Below are positions 42,401-54,400 of a stretch of 64,000 bases of DNA, in pieces. The position numbers and the translations under genes were made by a program. The DNA comes from Owenia fusiformis (taxonomy: Eukaryota > Annelida > Polychaeta > Sabellida > Oweniidae). Each line of letters starts with the position of its first letter. The stretch's first letter is position 1. The stretch spans positions 24,107,915 to 24,171,914 of the forward strand of contig CAIIXF020000001.1 of the NCBI GenBank assembly GCA_903813345.2. The letters are read 5' to 3'. The notes under the pieces were generated by a model that did not search any database, was not told the origin of the DNA, and saw nothing but the letters and a program-made list of their open reading frames with translations.

Positions 42401-45400
42401 GGAGACACAATATTCAGATTGAGTGTACTAGTGCATTTGCATACTGTGTTTGCTATTCAACATGCATCCATGTGCGTATATATTGCATTAAGGAATATCC
42501 CAGATGCGAGTAGAAATAATCTTGATTTACGTCATTAAAATTCACAATTCAGTCAAACTGATGTCATATTTGGAATCTACATGTAAAATTACATTTATAA
42601 ATGTGGTTTTGAAAAGAGTTTATCAACTTTGAAAATTAAATTTTCTTTGAAAATGTGACTTCTAGGTCGGGGAGATTCCCCATAGAGCCCATGTTGTAAA
42701 ACCACAAAAAGTAAAATATATTGTCGGACCTGGCCAAAATCTGGTAGTGTGGTTGTGGTCGGGTCACGAACAATTTATTTAATATGGGATTCTCACTGGT
42801 TTTATGTGGGCGCAGACCTGGTTTGGTGGTACTGCTTTCACTGAAAGGGGAGGTGGTTACACATTTATATACAAAATTCAAATATATAGGTTTTTTATAA
42901 TTTATTAACACTTTAATTTTGAAAACAAATAAAACACAAATGTCCATGTAATAAATATCTCTGAGTTGTCTTGTTGCTCTTCTCTTGTTTGCACTCTGCT
43001 CTACTTTTACTCTTCTTCACTCTGCTCAGGGGTTACTCTGCTTTACTCTTCTGTTCTCTGACGTCATTTACTCTGCTTTAGTTTCACTCTGTTCTGCTCT
43101 GGTTACTCTTTATTCCGCTCTGCTCTACTTTACTCTATTCTGCTCTGGTTACTCTTTATTCCGCTCTGCTCTACTTTACTCTGGTCTGCTCTGGTTATTC
43201 TTTATTCCGCTCTGCTCTGCTTTCTCTCTATTCTGTTCTGGTTACTCTTTACTCCTCTCTGCTCTGATTTACTCTGTTCTGCTCAGGTTACTCTTTACTC
43301 CTTTCTGTTCTGTTCTGCTTACTCTTTACTCTGCACTGCTCTGCTTACTCTTTATTCTGTTCTGCTTACTCTTTACTCTGCACTGCTCTGCTTACTCTTT
43401 CCCCTGTTCTGCTCTGCTTACTCTTTATTCTACTCTGCTTACTCTTTACTCCTATCTTCTCTGCTCTGGTTACTCTCTACTCCTATCTGCTCTGTTCTGC
43501 TTTAATCTGTTCTGCTCTGCTTTACTCTTTACTCTACCCTCGTCTCTGCTATTCACTCTGCTTTACTCTTTTCTGCTCCGCTTACTCTTTACTCTGCACT
43601 CCTCTGCTTTACTCTTTACTCTACCCTCGTCTCTGCTATTCACTCTGCTTTACTCTTTTCTGCTCTGGTTACTCTTTATTCCGCTCTGTTCTGCTTTAAA
43701 TCTGTTCTGCTCTGCTTACTCTTTACTCTGCACTGCTCTGCTTACTCTTTCCCCTGTTCTGCTCTGCTTACTCTTTATTCTACTCTGCTTACTCTTTACT
43801 CCTATCTTCTCTGCTCTGGTTACTCTCTACTCCTATCTGCTCTGTTCTGCTTTAATCTGTTCTGCTCTGCTTACTCTTTACTCTGCACTGCTCTGCTTTA
43901 CTCTTTACTCTACCCTCGTCTCTGCTATTCACTCTGCTTTACTCTTTTCTGCTCTGCTTACTCTTTACTCTGCACTGCTCTGCTTTACTCTTTACTCTAC
44001 CCTCGTCTCTGCTATTCACTCTGCTTTACTCTTTTCTGCTCTGGTTACTCTTTATTCCGCTCTGTTCTGCTTTAAATCTGTTCTGCTCTGCTTACTCTTT
44101 ACTCTGCACTGCTCTGCTTACTCTTTCCCCTGTTCTGCTCTGCTTACTCTTTATTCTACTCTGCTTACTCTTTACTCCTATCTTCTCTGCTCTGGTTACT
44201 CTCTACTCCTATCTGCTCTGTTCTGCTTTAATCTGTTCTGTTCTGCTTTACTCAGGGTTACTCTTCTTCAACCTGGGTTACTCGTCTTTACTCTTCGCCG
44301 CTCTGCTCTACTCAGGGTTACTCTTCTTCAGCCTGGGTTACTCTTCTTTACTCTTCGCCGCTCTGCTCTACTCAGGGTTACTCTTCTTCAGCCTGGGTTA
44401 CTCGTCTTTACTCTTCGCCGCTCTGCTCTACTCAGGGTTACTCTTCTTCAGCCTGGGTTACTCTGCTTTACTCTTCGCCGTTCTGCTCTACTCAGGGTTA
44501 CTCTTCTTCAGCCTGGGTTACTCTGCTTTACTCTTCGCCGCTCTGCTCTACTCAGGGTTACTCTTCTTCAGCCTGGGTTACTCTGCTTTACTCTTCGCCG
44601 CTCTGCTCTACTCAGGGTTACTCTTCTTCAGCCTGGGTTACTCTGCTTTACTCTTCGCCGCTCTGCTCTACTCAGGTTTACTCTTCTTCAGCCTGGGTTA
44701 CTCGTCTTTACTCTTCGCCGCTCTGCTCTACTCAGGGTTACTCTTCTTCAGCCTGGGTTACTCGTCTTTACTCTTCGCCGCTCTGCTCTACTCAGGGTTA
44801 CTCTTTACTCTGCACTGCTCTGCTTTCTCTCTATTCTGTTCTGCTTACTCTTTACTCTGCACTGCTCTGCTTACTCTTTATTCTGTTCTGCTTTACTCAG
44901 GGTTACTCTTCTTCAACCTGGGTTACTCTGCTTTACTCTTCGCCGTTCTGCTCTACTCAGGGTTACTCTTCTTCAGCCTGGGTTACTCTGCTTTACTCTT
45001 CGCCGCTCTGCTCTACTCAGGGTTACTCTTCTTCAGCCTGGGTTACTCTGCTTTACTCTTCGCCGCTCTGCTCTACTCAGGGTTACTCTTCTTCAGCCTG
45101 GGTTGTTCAAAACAAGACTAGTAGTTCGGGAATATCAATCAAATTATGAGATTAGACCCCAATTACCAGTCCAAAAGGAAATAACTCTACTGCTCAACAA
45201 AATACTTGCTCCGGATGGAATCAAGAATGTCGATCAAATCCTGAGATTAGATTTGATCCACACACTTCAATGAGGATAAAACTACCGCTCAAAAATAAGA
45301 AAATGCTTGCTTTAAGGAACGAGTAGTTCAAGAATGTCAATCAAATTCTGAGATTAGACTTGAACCACACGTGGACCGGAAGTCATCCAAGATGGCGGAA

Positions 45401-48400
45401 TTGCAAAGGATTGTGGGGAGTGTATGATGCAATCACCAAAATCTCAATGTCAAATCGGAAAAAAAACATCAAATTAACCTTTTGATTGTATCACAAAAAG
45501 GAATTATAGGAATATATCAGCACTTACAAAATCTGGAACATGTTCTTTAGGCGTCTCTAACTGCTAATTCACTCACAGTTCTCCTTGTTCGCCCACATCA
45601 CACCATGCCAAATGGTCCTATATCCACGTGTCATGGTATTTTCCGTCACGAAACGATAAATATACTCCAACTAACGCTAATCCACACTTGGTTAATCTCC
45701 AGACTTCCTCAGATTTATCAGCATCCACAAACACAATAAACATCCAATAATAGAATCAAATTTTCCATTATATTCCCGATTTAGCTTTAAAAATGATGCT
45801 ACACATCCTCACACTTTAACATTTAAAGCAAGACTAACATCAGGTGATCAGATTATCTCCTATCTTAACCCACTAATGAGATGCATAAGGAAGCTATCTG
45901 ATTGGCTACAGCTGGACTAAGCTGGTGTGTTTACTCCATTTGGTGATGCATTGTGGGAAATCACTATGACAATGTCAATCACAGATCCTTTAATTGCCGA
46001 TGACTCATAACCATGTGGCATATTTCTCCTATGGGTTGACCAATTCTAGGACAAGGGTTCCCGCACAAGCAAAGAGTAAGGTTACTCTTACTCTTACTCC
46101 CAGCTTACTCCTTGAGTTTATGGTTACTCCTAAGTTACTCTTTGAGATTTGCACTTACTCTTAGTTTACTCTTTTTATTAGTTTAGGTTTTTGGGGTTAA
46201 ACTACCGAAGACCAGGCATAGCACGTAAGCATAATAAGGATGGCACTGTTAGAAGAAAGAGTAAGTTACCCAATCCCCGGAAATATGAATTTAAACTATT
46301 ACAGAAGTAAGGAACGTTATCCCTAATTGTTCCCAGATAATATAAAACATAAATGTATATCAGAAAAATACCCTACTAGGGGGGTCATGAAGTTATAACC
46401 ACAAAGTAATTTGACCTAGATATTCGAAAAAGAAAGTAAACACAACTCGAACGAAAAAAATTCTACTCTGCACGATCATTACATCTAAATTCAGGCAAGT
46501 TTCTCTTAGATTATCACATAATATTACTCTTGATACTTATATGAATGAAGGGAATATAAAAATAAATGGAAACCTACCAGGAGATCGCAGGAAAGGAGCC
46601 TTTTTTTTAAATTTTGAAATGACAATTCTCGTGTATTTGAAATTTAAGAACTAGCGCCCTCTAGCGTAGATTAAATTTTGAAAGGTGGGAAATTCAAATT
46701 TCCCACACACCCCCCATCTTTACTCAATGCGCCCTCGCATTGCTCCTATAATCTTAACCATGAGCAACAACCATTGGAGTAAAAAAACAACTTATGAGTA
46801 ACTTTTAATCAATCATATAACATGCTACATGATAATTTTTATAACATAGTCTCAAACTCAATTACCAAGTCACCATCAATGCACTTCAACTAAAATAAAC
46901 TTCAGTAAACACCATCACATTCTAGAGATGCTTCTAAAAAGTCTAACTATCTCAAAAGTCTCTGATCAATGCCATAAACAATCATTTCTGTGCATGTCTT
47001 TCTGTCTCTCTTTGACATATGAATCACTTTTATAAGATAACAAGTTTACGAATAATGAACATACAACTTAAAGTCAATAAAAAGTAGAGAAATTTCACTT
47101 TAAAGTCTCTATCTCTCTCTCTACATGATATGAACGAGCTATATTAAGTAACAAGTTAAAAGTTAACATAACATCTTAAAATCTGTGAGAGACCAACTTA
47201 GAAATATACTTGATCTACATGTACGTATACGTTAGGTGCGAAGGAAGGTCCATGAGTCTGGGTTCCGATTGTCCTCACTTCTGGTGACCTAGCCGTAGCA
47301 GACGGTACGCTTGCTTGTGACTTGGTGCTGGTTTCCTTCCCTTTAGGTTCCGACTTGTTTTCCTCTGGAATGTCAAGAGTAATAGGAGGACTCTCACCCT
47401 CGACCTCCCGTTCCTGTCTACCATCTTGATCAGTGTCACTAGAATAATGATCCTCTGCCAATCCATCTTTATGTTCCCGTGTACTGGCTTTACCATCCCC
47501 TGACTCTCCATCTGCCTCCGAGGTAGGTGTTTCATGGTCTTGTTCAACTGGTGAATCATCAACTTCCTCCTCTAAATTCGGGGTAAGAGGAAAGAATGGC
47601 ACCTTTGGCTCTTCTCCTAGACTAGTAGTATCTATCCCATGAAGGTGTCGCATGTGTCGCTGGAGGTTAAACTTCCTTGTGAACACTTGGGCACATAACG
47701 AACACACATGGGAAGTGTCTGTCTCTGGACCAACTTTGGCGGATTCTGCTGTCGGGCAGGAGATGCTGCTAATAAGATTTACAGCGCTAGTCATTCTTTC
47801 CTGGAAGTTGTGAGAGGAGTCTAATCCATCCCGATGATCAGTTCCTGAGGTAGATTTGGTGGAGAATCCTGTTGATCCACTGGTTCCAGTCTTATGATGA
47901 CTACTGGAGAGTGTCTGATCAGATCTTTTGACATGGGAATCTGGGGACTTGTGGGTGTCCAGCCTTTTCTTCTTAGAATCCCCCTTTGAACTTGCCACTG
48001 CTTTGATTTCACTTTTAACATAGTTTTTCGTGGCCGCTATCATCTTCCCAAATGGATGTACACCCAACTTTCTCTCCTGTCTTTTGGGACTACGGTCCCG
48101 GTTGGGAGGCTTCTCTCTCTCCTGTCTTTTGGGACTACGGTCCCGGCTGGGAGGCTTCTCTATCACAACGCGCCTCCTTGTAGGCTCATCTTTTCTAGAT
48201 ACATGTTCACTCTTCTTCTCTTCAGCATGCTTGTGATGAGCTTTTCTGTCTCTGGACTGCTCTCTTCGTCTTCTAGATCGGGATCTTGACCGTGCCATCT
48301 CATCAACTGCAAACAGAACGAAATCATTATATCTACTGGGTTGTTTCTTTTGTCTTTTAGGAAGAACACCCCCCTTTGATTCATTTTGCAATGGCTCAAT

Positions 48401-51400
48401 TTTAGGACAACGTTCCCTTTTCCCTCCCGCTTTTTCTGTTTTAACCAATTTTCTGACTGGGACCTTTTTTAAACAGGGGGGAGCCTGGTCTTGGAGTTTA
48501 TCCCGGAAACCATCTTTCAATTCTTCTCCGTGTTTTATAGGTTTTTCCTCATTCAGCCATGTAGGATCACTGCATTTCTCTTCAGGTTCCTCTTTCAAAT
48601 GATCGTTGGGTCCTTCTGGGGCTTCCATTGGTGGTGGACTCTCCAACTCTTCCTGATTTGGTAATTCATCTTTTGCATCAAAGTTAGTGTCCTTATCTGG
48701 TTTGTGTTCTTCCCCACACCTTTTATCATCTTCTGGCATGGTTAAGTCTCTCAAGGGATCAGAAGAGAGAACAGGTTTGTCCCTAACAATCTCGTCTACT
48801 CTCGGCCATTTCTTAGGGAGTGCACAGTGGAATGGTTTGAGTAGGTTGAAGTGGACAATACGTGGTTTACCTGTGCCCTTCTCACGTATCCTATAGGTCA
48901 CTGGTGATAATTGGCTGACAACTTGGAAAGGCCCCACCCATCTCGGTTGTAGTTTTGGAGATCTTCCTTTCCTCCTTGTTTTGTTCATCAGCCAAACTGC
49001 ACTTCCCACCGGATAGAGCTCCTCATCCACTTTCCTATTGTAGTCCAATCTTTGCCTCGAAACAGCCAGCTCCAACACATCACGGGCTTTCTCATGGACC
49101 TCCTCCAAGCATCGGCGCAACACCAGAGCATGGTCTGTTGCTAGTTCGCTTGTCTCTGGAACTGCTATCATCCTTTCGAGCGAGGCTTTCATTTCTCGAC
49201 CCATCATCATCATGCTAGGTGTCTCCCCTGTCGCCTTGTGCACAGATGATCTGTAGGCCATTAAAGCTAAGGGTACCTTGAGGTCCCAATCATCTTGACA
49301 GTAAGTTGGAGCAAGTAACTTAGTGATGTTATCTACAAGGGTATGATTGAACCGTTCCACTAAGCCATTCGACTGGGGGTGGAATGGTGTCGTCCTGGTC
49401 TTGTCTATTCCCATCAGTTGACACACCTCCTGGAATACTTCAGATTCGAAGTTGCGCCCTTGATCACTGTGAAGTTCCTTTGGAACCCCCCATCTGCTAC
49501 ATATTTCACCCACCAACTTGTTGGCTACCGTCACAGCAGTTTGATCAGGAAGGGGAAACACCTCCGGCCATTTTGAAAAGTAATCAGAGCATACAAGCAA
49601 AAGCTTGTTACCTCTTGGGGTCTCTGGAAATGGCCCTAAAACGTCAATTCCCCATCTTTCCATCGGTGCTCCCACTCTGAGTTGTTGCAGAGGAGCCTTT
49701 TTTCTCCGAGGTGGATTCTTTCTAGATTCACATATCTCACAGGTCCTACAATATGATCTAACATCAGCAGAGAGGTTAGGCCAATAGAACGCCCTTCTGC
49801 ATCTTTCTAGAGTCCTCTTCACCCCATGATGTCCTGCTGTTGGAGAAGAATGACCCAGGTCCAATACCCTTGGTTTTAAAACTCCAGGAGTAACCACTTG
49901 GAGTCGAGTGATGGAGCCATCCTCCTCCTCCCAGACTCTACATAGTACCCCGGATTGCAGTTGCAGTCGGGACCACTGTATCCACAGCTTTTTAACTGTA
50001 GGTGACTTGGAACTGATGTCCTCCCAACTCGGCTTCTCCTTGTTCTCTTCCAGAGAGTTGATGATCTGAGTAAGGTCCCGGTCTTCTCTTTGGGCTACTC
50101 CTATATCCTCCAAAGTCCATTCTTGCTCCAGAGAAACAGTCAAAATATCATCTTCTGATTGCTCTTCAATCTGTTCTTCTACGCATCGTCCCTCGCAATG
50201 GTCGCACTGCTTGCATGGCACCCGGGACATGAGGTCTGCATTCTGGTGCTTTGGTCCTGGTCGGTACTCCGTCTCAAATTGGAACTCTTGCAAGCTCTGT
50301 ATCCATCTGGCTAACTGACCTTCTGGCTCTTTGAAGTTTACCAACCATCTCAAAGAGCTATGGTCAGTTCGCAGCAAAAACATCACTCCATACAGAAACT
50401 GCTTGAAATAACGAGTATAATTGACGACAGCTAACAGTTCACGTCTTGTCACACAATAATTTCGTTCATGTCGATTCAATCTCTTGCTGGCATAGAATAA
50501 CACCTTCTCCTCACCTTCTTGGATCTGCGAGAGTACTGCTCCTATAGCCTCAAGACTGGCGTCTGTATCCAATATGTATTTGCATCCCTCCTTTGGATAA
50601 CCCATCACTGGAGCGCTCATGAGTTTCTCCTTTAATGTTTTAAACGCCTCCTCGCAGTGTTCATTCCAATGGAAAATGACATTCTTCTTTGTCAGTTCAT
50701 GAAGTGGGCCTGCAATCATTGCGAAGTCCTTAATATGTCGTCTGTAATAGGAAACTCCGCCTATAAATTGACGCACTTGTTTGACACTTTTTGGGGCTGG
50801 ATACTCTGCTATCTGCTTAACCTTTTCTGGATTCGGAGTAACTCCCTCACGCGAGACCACGTGTCCCAGAAACTCAACTTCTTTGCGGAAAAGAGTACAC
50901 TTAGATGGCTTCAGTCGAAGTCCAGCCTCCCTCAACCTTTCAAAAATTTCCTGCAGTCTCTCTACAGCCATCTCGAAGCTACTCCCAAAGGAGATGACGT
51001 CGTCCAAATATACGAGTGAGGTCTTAAGAGTCAGTCCCCGTAAGACTCTCTCCATGAGCCTACAGAAGGTAGATGGGGCTCCAGTCAAGCCAAATGGCAT
51101 CACCACCCACTGGTATTGTCCACCTCTGACAGAAAAGGCTGTCTTCTCCCGATCTTTAGGATCTACCGGTACTTGCCAATAGCCGCTACATAAATCTAAG
51201 GTGGAGTAGAATTCGCTGTTTCCCATCAGGTCCAATGTCTCAGCAATGTTAGGAATTGGGAATGCATCCTTCTCGGTCACCTGATTTAAGCGCCGGTAGT
51301 CAACACAAAATCTCCACTTTCCGCCTTTCTTCTGAACCAACACAATAGGCGCTGACCAAGGACTCTGACTGTTTTCTATTATTCCTCGCTGCAACAAGTC

Positions 51401-54400
51401 TTTAACCTGTTTGTCCACCTCTAACTGTCGACCAGGAGGTAGACGCCGATATGACTGCTTAATCGGTTTGGCATCCCCCGTTGGAATTCTGTGTTCAGTC
51501 CACTCAGTCCGGCCAAGATCAGCATCAGATGACGCAAAAATATCAGCGTTTTGTAATAATAGTCTTCTTACTGCAGTACCTTGTTGATTACTCAGACCCT
51601 GAGTACTTCGCAAGAGTAAATCCTCTAAATACTCTGGAAAGGTCTCTTGCGGAGAGTACTCCTCATGTGAACACTGCTCTTCCCCGATCTGCTCTTTACA
51701 TCTCCCCGAGTAATCCTGTTCATCCTGACGAACTTTAAAGTCGGCCACTGGGGAAGTCTTGCTCGTATCGCCCTCTGTCATAGTTGGACTCAAATCTTGA
51801 TTTTCTTCTCTCACCCATGAAATGTTGTGTAGATTTTCCTCTTCCTGGGATATGCAATACACCTTTCCAGTACATGGAGTAGCTACTCCCACTATACTCC
51901 CTTTTGTTAACTCCAGAGGAAGAGCAGATAAATTCCAAATCTCTGCAAAGCTGCTTCCATCGTTAATGGTAGTTAAGGTTGTAGCTAGTTCAAAAGCCTG
52001 GCTGGATCGCTTAAAATTAAAGTTGTTATCAATCAGGACTTCGTCGGTGCTCCCTGAGCAGTCAACCTCAATATCCACCAGTTTTCCACAGTAAGGCGAA
52101 ATCACAACATCCTCTGCTATATGGCAGAGCCACTCCTGAGACAGCTCCTCCTTCTTGTGAGATGCACTGGAATACTGCTCAGATGACTCGCCTCTCTCAC
52201 AGGGCTCTGCACTTCCACTCCTTGGTGAGTCTCCTCTTTGTAGGTGAATATCTTTATTACTCTTTGGCGCTTTGGTCCCTTCGCCTAGTAGTTGTTCAGC
52301 TGGAGTAGTCTTTTCTTCCTCTATTGGCGGTAACCCCAGTGCCCAGGAAACTTTACTCTTTAAAAGGCCATCCATCTTTTGTAGTTCTTTTGCTCTTCTC
52401 TGTGAATTGGGCATCGTTGTATCAAACTTTGCAAGTTTACTCCCTGACGGACCGGAGACACCATGCTGTTGTAGTCTCTCTCTTTTCCGCAATCTCTTGT
52501 GTGTTGTGACTTTGCTCCCTTGGACTGGGTCTCCATCTGGTGACTTACAATCAGGAGTTAACTCTGATGTCGGACTAGACCTTGACTCTTTACTCCCTGA
52601 AGCCTTGCTCCTAACTGAGCTATTCCTAAAGGTATTACACTGTTCCCTACTTCTCGGAATTTGGTCTACTGGAGTAAACTTCTCCTTCACATACTCTTCA
52701 GACTGGGAGCTCTTGTAGATTCTTGACTCTTGGTACAGAGTATTTTTACTCTCAAGCTCAGCTCCCTGAGTAACTCCTACTCCCCGCTCTGGATCTTGAT
52801 TACTCCTACTCAGTTCACTCTCTAGGTGATTGTCTTTGAACCTAAATGCCTTGTTCTTGCTCAAACACAGCTCATCAACTGGGATGCCTTCTCCTTGCCC
52901 GGAGGAATTGGTCAGCTTTTCATAACATTGATCCTCTTCAATTTGCTCCTTCTCTAGCGCTGAAGTATTCCCCTCATCTTCCTGGCTACTCTCCTCAATT
53001 CCTGACTCTTTGTAAAATTCCTCCCCCGGATCTGTGTCGTCTTCATCCACATTTCGATCAAATGTTGTCTTCCTGGTCCCCTTTTCTCCAACTTCCTCTC
53101 TAGTTGGTCTAAGTGAGGTAGAGTTAGCAGTACATTGTATTGATTCCTCATCTGTTTTTCCAACTTCGTTGTCTTCCTCAGGGTTCTGGAAGTGCATCTT
53201 TAGGTCAGCATAGTCAATGATTGCTCTACTGGCAGATAAATACTCAGAGCCGAGAATCCCATCTTGAGCAATATCAGCCACCACAATGTTCATTGGAGTA
53301 TTCTTGCCATCCAACTCAATGTCACATGTTAACATGCCATAAATAGCTAGATGCGACCCATCTGCCTGGGTAAAGAGTCGAGTAGATGGCCTCAGAGAAG
53401 GACGACGTCTCCTTGGGATTCGGTTATAGCAATCTCGCCCTAACATTGTGCTCACAGCTCCTGAGTCGACAAGGAATTCCATTTTGGTTCCACAGATGTA
53501 CACTTCAGCCATAATTTTCCGAACCAGCTCCTCACTGTTCTCCCCAGTCACCTCCTCGTCCCTATCCGCCATGAACCTCACAGGACTCATTGAATTTGTG
53601 TTGTCTGTTCTTGGTGAGTTTTTCTCTCTTCTTGGTTTCTCTGGCAATGGACAGTCGTATGATAAGTGACCTGGTTTGTTACAATTGTAGCAAGTCAACG
53701 TGGGACACCGCCTCACTATATGTCCCTCCTCTCCACATTTTTTACATGTGGGTAACCGTTTTGATGAAGACCCGCTGTTTGTGATTTCAGCTACCCTTTT
53801 ACTTATTTCTTCCATCTTTTTCTGCATCTGCTGGAGTTTAACGCTGACATCGTTACCCTCTTCCACTTGTAGGACTTTATGATCTCTTTTTGGTTTAAGA
53901 CCCCTCCGTATCCTCTCCGATTCCTGGTAACTTTCCTCTTTTAAAGCTACTTCGATAGCTTTATCAAGAGAATCTGGGTCTTTCCTATGAATTGCCTGTC
54001 TTAAGTCATCGTCTGGTATTGCTTGTTCGAAACTTCTTCTGGCCAGCCGGTCTTGAGCATTCCTACTCATCTCTGGGTAAGCCAGTGAAGTCAAACGTCG
54101 GATACTCTGACCTAAACTCTGAAGGGATTCTTTTGGCCTCCGGGTGCGACTGCACAGTTCAGCCTCATAGACATCCGCCTTCCCTCCCGGGCCAAACCTC
54201 TTTTCTAATGCCAGGAGTAAATCTTCATAGGAGTATCCTTCATCCAGCTCCAGGACCAACTGTTGGGCATCTCCTCTGAGGTTTGTTGCCAGGTATTGTC
54301 TCTTTTCTTGTGGAGACCAACCATTGTTCTCCACACAAGTAGCGAAGTAGGCCCTGTAATCCTTCCAAGGAGTACTGCCATCAAATGTCTGTGTGGGCTT

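Larger units (their letters stand above)
39960..42500 (-). other. 3' part (gene sense) of the 23.6-kb CLASP intron
   Basis: AT-rich. It holds the small inverted-repeat element at 40798-40925 and the local duplication at 41352-41883, both listed separately. No exon is seen. Confidence 0.6.
42722..46707 (-). repeat. LTR (3' in element sense), 3,986 bp
   Basis: Partner of 55720-59705, same length and arrangement. It is followed on its outer side by ATAT and the left half of the split TIR element. Confidence 0.95.

Noticed and set aside
42985-45103. CRISPR-like array
   Set aside because: The repeats are contiguous satellites without unique spacers, in an animal retrotransposon LTR.
42985-45273. 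762-codon plus-strand frame as a host membrane protein gene
   Set aside because: It lies wholly in LTR satellite repeats, occurs twice because the LTR does, and its repeat unit is simply a stop-free multiple of three. There is no recognisable domain.
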